Assembly: GCA_965660815.1 (NCBI GenBank)
Contig: CBFIBG010000097.1
Coordinates: 1 to 64,000, forward strand
DNA length: 64,000 nucleotides
From: Glaciecola sp965660815
GTDB taxonomy: Bacteria > Pseudomonadota > Gammaproteobacteria > Enterobacterales > Alteromonadaceae
Direction of reading: 5' to 3'
The stretch's first letter is position 1; every line of letters starts with the position of its first letter. The position numbers and the translations under genes are program-made. The notes beneath the pieces are model-generated. The model was not told where the DNA came from, ran no database searches, and saw only the letters and a program-made list of their open reading frames with translations. Of the stretch, positions 36,138-45,427 are shown piece after piece.

Positions 36138-37592
36138 TTAAGCCGTAATCAATGCCTCTAACTCTTTGGTTTTTTCTTGCATAAGAGCAATATCACTTCT
36201 GCTTTCAACGTTTAATCGAATTACTGGCTCAGTATTGGACTTTCTTAAGTTAAATCTCCAATTGCCAAATTCCATGCCTATGCCATCGGTTCGATCGATA
36301 TTGTCTGCCTTAGATTCATAATGTTCAATGATCTTTTTAATGGTTGCTCCGGCGTCTTCAACCGTATAGTTAATTTCGCCAGACGATGGAAATTTAGCTA
36401 TGCGCTCTTTTACCAGCGATGATAGTGTTTGCTTAGAGTTACACAGAAGCTCTGCTACTAACAACCAAGGGATCATGCCTGAATCACAATAAGCAAAATC
36501 TCTGAAGTAATGGTGCGCGCTCATTTCTCCACCATAAACGGCGTCTTCTTTGCGCATTCTTTCTTTAATGAACGCATGACCGGTTTTCGATTTTATAGGT
36601 TTACCACCGGCGTTGAGAACAATATCTTCTGTATTCCAGAAAACTCTAGGGTCGTATATTATCTTGGCGCCTTTGTTCTTGTCTAAAAATGCCTGAGCTA
36701 ACAAACCCACGATGTAATATCCTTCAATAAACTCACCGGTTTCATCAAACAGGAAACATCTATCAAAGTCACCATCCCAAGCAATGCCCATATTGGCTTT
36801 ATTGTCTATAACAGCTTGGGCCGTATCGGCTCTGTTTTCTGGTAACAGTGGGTTCGGTATGCCGTTTGGAAAATCGCCATCTGGGTTGTGGTGTACTTTA
36901 ATGAATTCAATGGGGACATTTTGATGTTTAAAGAATAATTCAATAGCGTCTAGTACATGACCTGCACTGCCATTACCTGAATTCACAACAAGTTTCAGCG
37001 GCGTAATATTGTGTATATTGATGTATTCATTCAAATGTAAAACGTAATCGTTGATGCAACTGACTCTTTCATAACAGGCCGACTCAAGCAAGATCACTTC
37101 TTTTACGGAATGTTTTCCTTCGATAAAATCATCCTCTGACACTAGGGTCTGTGCTGAAAAATGCAAAAGCCTTTCTTTGACCAAATCATCAGAGTATTTT
37201 TCTGCCGCATTTTTAATCGCGTGAAGACCAGTGTCGCCACTAATAGGAACAGAGCCGGCTTTTACCATTTTCATTCCGTTGTAGTTAATTGGATTATGAC
37301 TTGCGGTTACTTCGATTCCACCGTCGACTTCTAAATGCTTTGTGGCAAAATATATCTCTTCCGTGCCCGCTGCGCCAATGTCTTTGACCCTTGCACCTCC
37401 ATCAATAATTCCAGCAGCAAGAGCTAACTTTAAAGGCAAAGAAGTTTTACGGGCATCGGAACCTAAAACCACGGTTTTTGCGTTCAGCTGTTCGGCAAAT
37501 GCTCGACCAATTCTGTACGCGATAGATTCATTAAGCTGAGTAAGAAGTTCGCCTCGTATATCATAGGCTTTAAAACATGTAATAGTTGTCAT
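36138..37592 (-). CDS. manB: Phosphomannomutase (alpha-D-phosphohexomutase family)
   Basis: The 484-residue enzyme interconverts mannose-6- and mannose-1-phosphate, feeding GDP-mannose for surface polysaccharide. It starts FKAYDIRGEL, has the phosphoserine loop TASHNP with Ser98, the metal-binding DGDFDRC near residue 275, the sugar-specificity loop GEMSAHHYF, and the phosphate-binding RKSNTEPVIRLNVE near the end. It is slightly longer than E. coli CpsG (456). Phosphoglucomutase activity cannot be excluded. It is monocistronic. Confidence 0.9.
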   Translation of the reverse strand: MTTITCFKAYDIRGELLTQLNESIAYRIGRAFAEQLNAKTVVLGSDARKTSLPLKLALAAGIIDGGARVKDIGAAGTEEIYFATKHLEVDGGIEVTASHNPINYNGMKMVKAGSVPISGDTGLHAIKNAAEKYSDDLVKERLLHFSAQTLVSEDDFIEGKHSVKEVILLESACYERVSCINDYVLHLNEYINIHNITPLKLVVNSGNGSAGHVLDAIELFFKHQNVPIEFIKVHHNPDGDFPNGIPNPLLPENRADTAQAVIDNKANMGIAWDGDFDRCFLFDETGEFIEGYYIVGLLAQAFLDKNKGAKIIYDPRVFWNTEDIVLNAGGKPIKSKTGHAFIKERMRKEDAVYGGEMSAHHYFRDFAYCDSGMIPWLLVAELLCNSKQTLSSLVKERIAKFPSSGEINYTVEDAGATIKKIIEHYESKADNIDRTDGIGMEFGNWRFNLRKSNTEPVIRLNVESRSDIALMQEKTKELEALITA

Positions 37593-38045
37593 AGCTGATT
37601 CTATTTATTCTGGAAAAATTAATTCAAACAACCTGTAACGCCAATAGTTCAATTTAGTGTCTGTAGCACAAGGTCATCAAGTGAAGTCGGTAAGATCAGA
37701 GTAAAATAGTAAGTAAGAAGGTGTCTACATGCAATCTATTTTAACGATTATTTTGCAAGATTGATTCAACTTTGAAATTGTCTGCTTGTATTTATAGCAT
37801 GAGCGTCTATCCAATGAAATGCTCATTCTAATAATACAGATAAAGGTTTTGCAACGTCAATTGGGCATTGTAAACATAGCTTCTTTTGAAGCGATAAAAT
37901 CATGACTTTGCGAACAGGCGCAGTTATTAGGGCGTCAATGAATCCTTGGATACTTTGTCAGTGCCAGTATTACTGCTTCTGTACCGACAAAGCATATTTA
38001 AGACAACGCGACCTTAAGGCTAACTGCTCGCAGTCATCGGCCAAG
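37593..38045. other. Intergenic region between pirin and phosphomannomutase genes
   Basis: This 453-base stretch should hold the promoter of the phosphomannomutase gene on the minus strand. An ATGAGC / GCTCAT pair at 37799-37826 is weak. An open frame entering the pirin gene at 37902 is a shadow. I see nothing else. Confidence 0.5.
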
Positions 38046-38879
38046 TTAAGCCGTCAACCTGTTGGCTCGATAATCGGCTATCGCTTGATTGATTTCTTCA
38101 GTACTGTTCATTACAAAAGGACCGTATTGTTGAACAGGCTCACCTATGGGTTCACCGGTCACTAATATGGCCTTGGCGTCGGTCTGGGCAATCAAATTTA
38201 AATTGTCATTTAATTCAAGCACTGCCAGTTGTCCTTTGCCAATTTTATTGCCAGCCAAAGATAATTCTCCTTCGTAAACGTATATAAATCCATTGTGATG
38301 AGCACTCACTGCAATGTCTATTTGATCGTTCGCCATAAGGTGTAAGTCATAAAATTGAGGCTTAACTGCTTGCGTGGTTACCGCCCCTTCCACCCCATTT
38401 AAGCTGCCCGCTAGCACTCTTGCTTTTGACGAGCTGCCTATAGACACTTCTTTAATATGCTTACTTGGAATATCTTGGTAACCTGGTGCAGACATTTTTT
38501 CTTTTGCAGGCAAATTCACCCAAAGTTGAAAACCTCTCATTCTGCCTTCAGTTTGCTGTGGCATTTCCTCATGGATAATCCCTTTCCCCGCGTTCATCCA
38601 TTGTAAGCCACCGTCCTCAATAATGCCTTGGTTCCCCACCGAGTCTTTATGCCCCATTTTACCTTCTAACATATAAGTGACAGTTTGAAAGCCTCTATGC
38701 GGGTGGGGTGGAAAGCCAGCAATATAATCGCTAGCATCATCACTGCCAAACTCATCGAGCATTAAAAATGGGTCCAATCGCTGTAACAAAGGTTGGCCTA
38801 ACACTCGTTTGAGCTTTACCCCTGCACCATCTGAAGCTGGCATGCCTTGCACTATTTGTTTCACTTTTGAGTTTTTCAT
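38046..38879 (-). CDS. Pirin family protein (cupin)
   Basis: The 277-residue bicupin has the pirin motif FPPHPHRGFQTVTYMLEG with metal-ligand histidines near residues 59-61 and GGLQWMNAGKGIIHEEMP with the remaining ligands. Pirins bind Fe and some act as quercetin dioxygenases; the cellular role here is unknown. It lies 110 bases after the glutathionyl-hydroquinone reductase gene in the same direction, a pairing that suggests handling of quinones or flavonoid-like compounds, but this is inference. Confidence 0.92.
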   Translation of the reverse strand: MKNSKVKQIVQGMPASDGAGVKLKRVLGQPLLQRLDPFLMLDEFGSDDASDYIAGFPPHPHRGFQTVTYMLEGKMGHKDSVGNQGIIEDGGLQWMNAGKGIIHEEMPQQTEGRMRGFQLWVNLPAKEKMSAPGYQDIPSKHIKEVSIGSSSKARVLAGSLNGVEGAVTTQAVKPQFYDLHLMANDQIDIAVSAHHNGFIYVYEGELSLAGNKIGKGQLAVLELNDNLNLIAQTDAKAILVTGEPIGEPVQQYGPFVMNSTEEINQAIADYRANRLTA

Positions 38880-38989
38880 AATTTCATCCTCGATTCATCA
38901 AAGAACACACGCGCAAAGATGTATCATTTTATAAAACCTTAAATTGACCGTATTGCCCTATTGCACTATGAACGGGCAATATTAAGTCG

Positions 38990-39949
38990 TTAAAACGAAT
39001 CTCGACCATGTGCTGAGGTAAGATCCATCATTGGTCCTTTTGGTACCACCTGAGTTGGGTTGATCATGGTGTGGCTGTAATAATAATGCCTTTTAATATG
39101 ATCAAAGTTTACCGTTTCAGCGATGCCTGGCACTTGATATAAATCCTTGACGTAACCAGAAATAGCTGGATAGTCAGCGATTCTTTTTAAATTACACTTA
39201 AAATGCCCCACGTACACCGGGTCAAAACGAATTAAAGTAGTAAAGAGTCTCCAGTCTGCCTCAGTAATCGAGTTCCCCACTAAGTATCGCTGCTTATTCA
39301 ACCGTTGTTCAATTACATCTAACGCTGAAAATAGCTCCGTCACTGCCTCTTCGTAAGCGTCTTGAGTCGTTGCAAAACCAGATTTATACACACCATTGTT
39401 AATCTTGGGATAAACGAAGTCATTTATGCTGTCTATCTCGGCCTTAAGCGCCACCGGATAATAATCGTCTGTATTGTTGGTTAATTCATTAAAAGCAGAG
39501 TTTAATATTCTAATAATTTCGGATGATTCGTTATTTACAATTTTGCTAGTCTTCTTATCCCATAACACCGGGACAGTGACTCTGGATGTAATGTCTGGTG
39601 TATCTTTAGTGTAGATTTGATGCATAAAATCAAAATCAAACAAATGATCCTTAGTGGCGCCCTCATATCCACCAAATTCCCATCCGTTTTCCAGCATATC
39701 GGGGCTTACAACCGATACAGATATATGCTCTTCTAAGTTTTTAAGTTTTCTAAAAATAAGCGTTCTGTGTGCCCACGGACATGCAAGTGACACATATAAG
39801 TGATAACGATTTGATTCAGGCTTAAACTCACTGTTTGTATCGTTTGATACGGAATGTCTAAACATCGAATCCTGACGTTCAAATTTGCCGCCAGACTTTT
39901 TGGTGTCATACCATTTATCTTGCCAGTTACCCTCTACTAATAAACCCAT
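38990..39949 (-). CDS. yqjG: Glutathionyl-hydroquinone reductase (Xi-class glutathione transferase)
   Basis: The 319-residue enzyme reduces glutathionyl-hydroquinones. The N-terminal thioredoxin domain carries the catalytic LACPWAHR with Cys57, followed by VVSPDMLENGWEF and the C-terminal helical domain (GNSITEADWRLFTTLIRFDPVYVGHFKCN). The length and motifs match E. coli YqjG (328). It is upstream of the pirin gene and may be co-transcribed with it. Confidence 0.93.
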   Translation of the reverse strand: MGLLVEGNWQDKWYDTKKSGGKFERQDSMFRHSVSNDTNSEFKPESNRYHLYVSLACPWAHRTLIFRKLKNLEEHISVSVVSPDMLENGWEFGGYEGATKDHLFDFDFMHQIYTKDTPDITSRVTVPVLWDKKTSKIVNNESSEIIRILNSAFNELTNNTDDYYPVALKAEIDSINDFVYPKINNGVYKSGFATTQDAYEEAVTELFSALDVIEQRLNKQRYLVGNSITEADWRLFTTLIRFDPVYVGHFKCNLKRIADYPAISGYVKDLYQVPGIAETVNFDHIKRHYYYSHTMINPTQVVPKGPMMDLTSAHGRDSF

Positions 39950-40111
39950 AAAAATACCTATATAATATTGTTGAATTGATTATGTATGCAAACGTCTTAA
40001 GTTATTGATAACTTTTGCTTAAGCTTATGGTTCAATTAAAGCAATAAATTAATTGAATGAAAATTGCTAAAAATAACTTAAACGTTTCGATTTTTTAGAA
40101 AATGGAGAGAT

Positions 40112-40885
40112 ATGACTTATTCAAATAGGTTTTCTGGTTTGGCTAGATTGTACGGCAATGACGGTATTAACAAACTGATAAATGCAAGTGTTTGTATCAT
40201 TGGAATTGGAGGAGTTGGATCTTGGATAGCAGAGGCCTTAGCTCGTTCAGGCATTAATAATCTAACACTTATCGATTTAGACGATATCTCTATCAGTAAT
40301 GTGAATAGGCAAATTCATGCGCTTTCAAGTACGTTAGACACCAGTAAAGTGGAGACAATGAAAAGCAGAATTGCAGATATAAATCCAGAATGCGCAGTAA
40401 GCGTCATTGAAGATTTCGTAACCGCAGAGAATGTGAACGACTATTTAAAAGGGCAATATTCAGTCGTCATTGATGCGACCGACAGCGTAAAAGCCAAAGC
40501 AGCCATTATAAGTTTATGCAAAAGACACAAACAAAAAGTGATTTGCATTGGCGGTGCGGGTGGTCAAACTGACCCTCTATCAATCACCCGTGGTGACCTA
40601 GCAAAAACAAAACAGGACCCTCTTCTGGCCAAGGTCCGCTCTACGTTGAGGCGCTTTTATAGATTCAGTCAAAACCCCAAACGAAATTTTGGTGTAGAGG
40701 CGATCTATTCTACTGAGCAGCTTAAGTATCTAACGCCTGATGGTGGAGTGACTGAAGCCAAACAATCTAGCCAAGGAGCAAGTAAAATGGACTGCAGTAC
40801 TGGTTTCGGGGCATTTGTTGGCGTTACCGCAACGTTTGGCCTAGTTGCCGCAAGCCGAGCAATAGATCATATAGTGAATTCGTAA
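40112..40885 (+). CDS. tcdA: tRNA threonylcarbamoyladenosine dehydratase
   Basis: The 257-residue E1-like enzyme uses ATP to cyclise t6A37 of tRNA to ct6A. It begins RFSGLARLYG, has the nucleotide-binding GIGGVGSW at residues 31-38, the DLDDISISNVNRQ loop and DCSTGFGAF near the C-terminus. The length is close to E. coli TcdA (268). GGAGAG lies just upstream of the ATG. It stands alone. Confidence 0.95.
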   Translation: MTYSNRFSGLARLYGNDGINKLINASVCIIGIGGVGSWIAEALARSGINNLTLIDLDDISISNVNRQIHALSSTLDTSKVETMKSRIADINPECAVSVIEDFVTAENVNDYLKGQYSVVIDATDSVKAKAAIISLCKRHKQKVICIGGAGGQTDPLSITRGDLAKTKQDPLLAKVRSTLRRFYRFSQNPKRNFGVEAIYSTEQLKYLTPDGGVTEAKQSSQGASKMDCSTGFGAFVGVTATFGLVAASRAIDHIVNS

Positions 40886-40951
40886 ATATCCCAAAAACTA
40901 TACTTTCTGCGAATTTAATCTTACACATAATTGGTGTAACTTCTAACTTTA

Positions 40952-41395
40952 ATGATAAAAAATAAGAAATTCATGAAGATAAGTGAAATGCGTATATTAC
41001 TTGTAGACGATATGGAGTCTATGAGGAGTATTATAAAAACGTCTCTTAATCAGTTAGGCGTAGTCGATATCCATACGGCGATTAATGGTTACGACGCTAT
41101 TAAAATGCTGTCAAAAAAAGAAGTTGATTTAATCATTAGTGATTGGGATATGCCTAAAGTAACTGGGATAGATTTTTTGAAGTATGTGAGAAACACTCCC
41201 CAATTTAAACATCTACCGTTTATCCTATTGACCGCGTCAAATGAAAGAAGTCGAGTCAAACAGGCAATAGAAGGCAGGGCGACAGATTACTTAACAAAAC
41301 CCTTTAAAGCGTCTTCTCTTGAACAAAAGCTCACCAGAGTGTTAGATAATATCAATCGACTCGATGATGATATCGAGTATGTTGAACTTGGGTAG
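40952..41395 (+). CDS. Single-domain response regulator (CheY-like)
   Basis: The 147-residue protein is only a receiver domain: acidic LLVDDME near residue 20, phosphoacceptor Asp64 in IISDWDMP, then FILLTAS and LTKPFKASS with the conserved Thr and Lys. No output domain follows, so it probably acts through protein contacts like CheY. The start is uncertain: ATGs at 40952, 40973 and 40988 all lack a strong Shine-Dalgarno, and the later ones give a more usual receiver N-terminus (MRILLVDD). No kinase gene is nearby. Confidence 0.9.
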   Translation: MIKNKKFMKISEMRILLVDDMESMRSIIKTSLNQLGVVDIHTAINGYDAIKMLSKKEVDLIISDWDMPKVTGIDFLKYVRNTPQFKHLPFILLTASNERSRVKQAIEGRATDYLTKPFKASSLEQKLTRVLDNINRLDDDIEYVELG

Positions 41396-41542
41396 TTTGA
41401 CTGGTCCTCTTATTTGCTTGGGATGTCAATGGGCGCTGTTCATATTAAATAGATGGTCAAGATACACTCGTCATGCAAACGCATAATACTAACACACTGC
41501 ATCTTAACCGGAAGATGCTTAGCAGAATCTGCCATGGTTGCT

Positions 41543-42235
41543 TCAAGATGCTTCTGCAGAAGTTTTGTGTTTTTTAACGTCAAAATATATGGATGCGAGT
41601 AACCAAAGACTTATCACGCTTACCAACAAATAAGTATTTTCAGCCATCTGCATAACTTGTTCACTTAACACTGCTGTGGCCGCTATTAAAGCAAGATAAT
41701 AAGGTAAATTGAACAGCCCAGCCAACCAAACAATTTTCATCGGCTTTTGATTAGCGCCTTGGGCGAACATGAAAAACGCTAATGAGTTGATGTGTATCAT
41801 CGCTAACAATAAATTGCGAATTTTGGTTGGAGAATCGTCATTGTCTTCGTCAGATTTAGAGAAGTATCCCAAGAAGTAATTAATGATGCTTCCTATCGTC
41901 GCCGCAGCGACCATCGCAATCGTCATGAACCCAATATCTTTTGCGCTTGGATTGGCGCCAACCACTAATATCACAGCAAAGAATTGCCCAGGAAAATAAA
42001 ACCCAACATAAATGATAGACTCTAAAAGAATAATCAAAAATATAATTAGATAAAACGAGTCGTCGAAACCTTCTTGCATGGTTTTAAGCAATTCCATACC
42101 AGGAGGAATAATATCTTGCTGCACCAAAAAACCAATTAAACCGATTGCTAACAGCGCGGATAGTGGGAGTAAAGAGTAATATTTCATAACTAAATAAATA
42201 GAGTATTGTTGAAATTTATACATAATGTCAGTCAT
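41543..42235 (-). CDS. DedA/VTT-domain inner-membrane protein
   Basis: The 230-residue protein has five or six hydrophobic helices and the VTT/DedA-type block FPGQFFAVILVVGANPSAKD and ATIGSIINYFLGYF. DedA proteins are linked to lipid carrier flipping, membrane potential and division. Motifs are less canonical than in E. coli DedA (LPGE replaced by FPGQ), so the call is family-level. It diverges from the LysR regulator gene. Confidence 0.8.
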   Translation of the reverse strand: MTDIMYKFQQYSIYLVMKYYSLLPLSALLAIGLIGFLVQQDIIPPGMELLKTMQEGFDDSFYLIIFLIILLESIIYVGFYFPGQFFAVILVVGANPSAKDIGFMTIAMVAAATIGSIINYFLGYFSKSDEDNDDSPTKIRNLLLAMIHINSLAFFMFAQGANQKPMKIVWLAGLFNLPYYLALIAATAVLSEQVMQMAENTYLLVSVISLWLLASIYFDVKKHKTSAEAS

Positions 42236-42470
42236 ATAAGATTAGAAGACTGCATTACTGAATTTTAATGTGAGATCGTATTTAATGCGTTTAAGCCTTG
42301 ACATCAATGTACGCAAACGTCTAAAAATAAATATTGTAAGTGTTTCATTTCCTATATTAACTATATGTAATGGCCTTATAATCGTTGGAGTTGCCCTAGC
42401 ATAGTCGTTAATAGCCTGAATCTACTATGTGTAATGCATTTGATTTAACTTGTCATAAACGGAGTTTATA

Positions 42471-43373
42471 TTGTACCGAACCAAAACCACATTGGAACAA
42501 TGGCGGATCTTACAAGCAGTGGTAGATTACGGAGGCTATTCTCAAGCTGGAAACGCGCTCAATAAAAGTCAAAGTTCTCTTAATCACGCAGTGGCTAAGT
42601 TGCAAGATATGTTGGGCGTTCAATTACTTGAGGTAAAAGGCAGAAAAGCTTTTTTAACGCCTGCGGGTGAAGTCATGTTAAGACGCTCAAGAGAATTGAC
42701 TCAAAACGCAGAGTCTTTAGAACAACTGGCCATAAACATAAAACAACAATGGGAGCCAGAAATTACACTTGCTCTTGATATTGCCTATCCAAAGGAGCAT
42801 ATTTATCCGGCCCTGCAGGCTTTTTTACCAGAAAGCCGAGGCAGTCGAGTAAAAATATTGGATACTGTATTAACAGGCAGTCGAGAGGCCGTCACACAAA
42901 AAAAAGCAAATTTAGTGGTCGTCATGGATGTACCAAAAGGCTATTTAGGAGAAGCCCTCTGCCATGTTAAGTTTTTATTGGTCTGTCACCATGCTCATCC
43001 ACTGGTATCTATTAAACAACCTATTGAGCCAAGCATACTTGCTCAACATTTGCAGATAGTCATTAAGGACTCTGCTGCTAACCCTCAAGAAAGCACTGGT
43101 TGGTTAAAATCAGAAAATAGATGGACCGTGAGTCAATTTCAAACCGCAATTGACTTGTTAAAAAGAAATATAGGCTTTTGCTGGATACCTGAACACATTG
43201 TGAGACCCTACATAGAACATGGGGATCTCTGTCATTTGCGTGTTTCAGGAGGGTCGTTTAAACAAGTCACTGCTTTTTTGGTCTGCCCTGAACCAGAACA
43301 AAAAGGACCCGGAACTAAATTATTGACCGAGCTTATTTTACAATGCAGGCAAATTAATTTACCTTCTTTGTAA
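42471..43373 (+). CDS. LysR-family transcriptional regulator
   Basis: The 300-residue protein has the N-terminal winged HTH (WRILQAVVDYGGYSQAGNALNKSQSSLNHAVAKLQDMLG) and a periplasmic-binding-like effector domain. It starts with TTG at 42471, supported by CGGAG seven bases upstream and by the domain beginning right away. The divergent DedA gene could be a target, as is common for LysR genes. The 24-base spacing to the next gene suggests co-transcription. Confidence 0.93.
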   Translation: MYRTKTTLEQWRILQAVVDYGGYSQAGNALNKSQSSLNHAVAKLQDMLGVQLLEVKGRKAFLTPAGEVMLRRSRELTQNAESLEQLAINIKQQWEPEITLALDIAYPKEHIYPALQAFLPESRGSRVKILDTVLTGSREAVTQKKANLVVVMDVPKGYLGEALCHVKFLLVCHHAHPLVSIKQPIEPSILAQHLQIVIKDSAANPQESTGWLKSENRWTVSQFQTAIDLLKRNIGFCWIPEHIVRPYIEHGDLCHLRVSGGSFKQVTAFLVCPEPEQKGPGTKLLTELILQCRQINLPSL

Positions 43374-43396
43374 TATTAATCAAAAAATACAGAGTT

Positions 43397-43807
43397 ATGA
43401 ACGAACAAGAACTTAATGAATTAATGATTGCCAGCGCTGATGATGCTGTGAGAATAAGCCGAGAAGAATTTAATCTAGATTTAGATTTCAGCGCAGACAG
43501 TATTCTTTTAATAGACGAAATAATTTTACGTTACCTCAATACATACGAAGAGCAGGCATTGGAGAACAAAGCAGTTTTTACCCTGTGTAATATCTATGGA
43601 GCTTATATAGGTGAAACCTACAAGCAACTTGTTGGAGGCAATTGGAAAATTGATAATCATAATCCAGAAGCCCCAAGCATACTTTTGCATGTGAACGACA
43701 ACTCTTATGCTTTTGCGGGTATTTGCTATGAAAAATTAGTCAAGGATAACAGCATCAGCATCGCTCAATATTTCCAAGCGGCGCTTGATGCACATTTGAA
43801 AACTTAG
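43397..43807 (+). CDS. Conserved-looking hypothetical protein, soluble
   Basis: The 136-residue protein has no signal peptide or membrane helix. It contains AVRISREEFNLDLDFSADSI and YGAYIGETYKQLVGGNWKI, a pattern seen in small unnamed families; I do not assign a function. It follows the LysR gene by 24 bases. No Shine-Dalgarno stands out. Confidence 0.7.
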   Translation: MNEQELNELMIASADDAVRISREEFNLDLDFSADSILLIDEIILRYLNTYEEQALENKAVFTLCNIYGAYIGETYKQLVGGNWKIDNHNPEAPSILLHVNDNSYAFAGICYEKLVKDNSISIAQYFQAALDAHLKT

Positions 43808-43837
43808 AAACTGGCGATAATTCGCTTACTACGGCTA

Positions 43838-44305
43838 TCACTTTTTCCAATCAACAAGCATATCTCTGACTCGATTACCGCGAAGCCAAAATAACAGACC
43901 CGTGCTTGCAATTAGTATTGAAACTCCATGAGTGGGAGAAAATACGAAGTTTATCTGGTTCAAAATGTATGATTGAACAATAATATCAATAATAAATGCT
44001 GAGCAGCTAACCGGAATAATAAGATCAAACCATTTCGTTCTACCACTTTTTATAATACTTGCGCGCTTGCTTAACAAGGCAAGCGAAAGTAATGCCGGAA
44101 CAATCGGTAATAAGGAAAGATAAAAATGGTAAGTTTCTGGGTAAAATACTCTAAGTAACCTATCTCCGTCTTGTCTCAAAGATATGGCAACGATAAGAAC
44201 GATTAGGCCTCGGCAGGCGAAAAGCAAAAAACCATACGACAAAAAAGAAGGTTTTAATCGTCCGGCTTCATCGTAGTGGCTTAATGGGTACTTTAAATTC
44301 ATCAA
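43838..44305 (-). CDS. DUF2919 family membrane protein
   Basis: The 155-residue protein begins with the DUF2919 signature YPLSHYDEAGRLKPSF and has four hydrophobic segments. E. coli YfeZ is of this type and uncharacterised. It is convergent with the preceding hypothetical gene (30-base gap). Confidence 0.8.
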   Translation of the reverse strand: MMNLKYPLSHYDEAGRLKPSFLSYGFLLFACRGLIVLIVAISLRQDGDRLLRVFYPETYHFYLSLLPIVPALLSLALLSKRASIIKSGRTKWFDLIIPVSCSAFIIDIIVQSYILNQINFVFSPTHGVSILIASTGLLFWLRGNRVRDMLVDWKK

Positions 44306-44328
44306 TCAAATTCTATCTAACGTGTATG

Positions 44329-44360
44329 AAAAAAGAGCCTTTGTGACAAAGGCTCTTTTT
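44329..44360. terminator. Strong bidirectional hairpin downstream of the exported methyltransferase gene
   Basis: AAAAAGAGCCTTTG pairs with CAAAGGCTCTTTTT around a three-base loop, flanked by A and T runs. It lies 48 bases past the minus-strand stop at 44408. Confidence 0.9.
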
Positions 44361-44407
44361 ATTTCAATACTCAATCGAGAAAGCATTTCCGGCTCTAATG
44401 AAACGAG

Positions 44408-45322
44408 TTAGTGATGATCTAAAGTCACGTTAGCGCCTTGCTTTTTGAATAATAACGTCATGCGATCGCTTTCGCCGATTTCAATCATTGCCGCACGTTT
44501 AGCTTCATCATCTCCCACTCCATTAAAACTGGGAGGCAATCGCCAAACTATATCGTTTTCTTTAGGCTGATCTTTCGAATTAGCATTAATTTCACTGGCA
44601 GCTAACAGCTCAAAACCTGCATCTTGAAACGCTTTCACTACATCTAGTTGTTTTAAATATCCCCGACTGCCGTCTGCTCGTTCTGGACTTGATGTAGCAG
44701 GCGCTCTGTGCTGAACCACGCCAACTAATCCATCGGGTTTGAGTAAGTCATGGGCGACTTCTAGCGCTTGTGACATCGTCTGCGCTCGGTCTTCAAAACG
44801 ACTAAGATTATGCAGTGCTCTGATAAATAACACTCTATCTAGGGTCCCGTTTAAAGCATCAGGCGCACTGGCAAAAGTAAAGCCATCCGTCGTTATTCCA
44901 TTGTCGGTTATATCTGTTACCAGTTCCGGAAAAGCGTCGGTCCTGTCGATCATAGATTGCATGCGCTCTTCTGTGAAAAAACCAAATAACGGCCACATAC
45001 TATCATTGTAATTAATGCCATAAATAGCGCCTTCACTGCCCAAATAAGGCGCTAATATGCGTGTATACCAGCCACCTCCAGGAAGTGCTTCGGCTATCTT
45101 CATGCCTGGCTCAATGTGAAAGAAAGAGAGCGTTTGCACCGGTCTACGATACTTGTCTCGCGCTCTTTGCTCAGCATCTCTGTCCATTACAATGCCTGCG
45201 AGCAGTTGGTTACCATCGTGTGCATTGATTTTAACGGACATAGTTAAACTGAGCGCAGCAATACAACCTGCTAATAAGGTTTTACTTAATTTTGGAACAA
45301 CTCTACTTGCTAGCTTCGACAT
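44408..45322 (-). CDS. Exported class I SAM-dependent methyltransferase-like protein
   Basis: The 304-residue protein carries a signal peptide (residues 1-35, KTLLAGCIAALSLTMSVKINA) before a Rossmann methyltransferase domain. The SAM-binding region is AEALPGGGWYTRILAPYL, an unusual motif I with PGGG, and the domain continues to VLFIRALHNLSR and LLKPDGLVGVVQHRAP. It belongs to the COG4798 type of predicted methyltransferase. Since SAM is cytoplasmic, the function of an exported member is puzzling. It lies between proA and the DUF2919 gene with its own terminator. Confidence 0.82.
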   Translation of the reverse strand: MSKLASRVVPKLSKTLLAGCIAALSLTMSVKINAHDGNQLLAGIVMDRDAEQRARDKYRRPVQTLSFFHIEPGMKIAEALPGGGWYTRILAPYLGSEGAIYGINYNDSMWPLFGFFTEERMQSMIDRTDAFPELVTDITDNGITTDGFTFASAPDALNGTLDRVLFIRALHNLSRFEDRAQTMSQALEVAHDLLKPDGLVGVVQHRAPATSSPERADGSRGYLKQLDVVKAFQDAGFELLAASEINANSKDQPKENDIVWRLPPSFNGVGDDEAKRAAMIEIGESDRMTLLFKKQGANVTLDHH

Positions 45323-45427
45323 GGTTTCACCTTTGACTTTTTATTTTAGGTTATTGGTTACCTTGTATAAGAGCGATAAGATAACGATGCTTTATTATTG
45401 ATGATAGCTAGACGAATAGCTAGGGCG

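Noticed and set aside
37902..38165. 87-residue plus-strand frame
   Set aside because: It runs into the 3' end of the pirin gene on the other strand, and has no recognisable domain or ribosome-binding site.
41499..41518. GCATCTT / AAGATGC hairpin as terminator of the response regulator
   Set aside because: No T-run follows on the plus strand; the stem is only seven bases.
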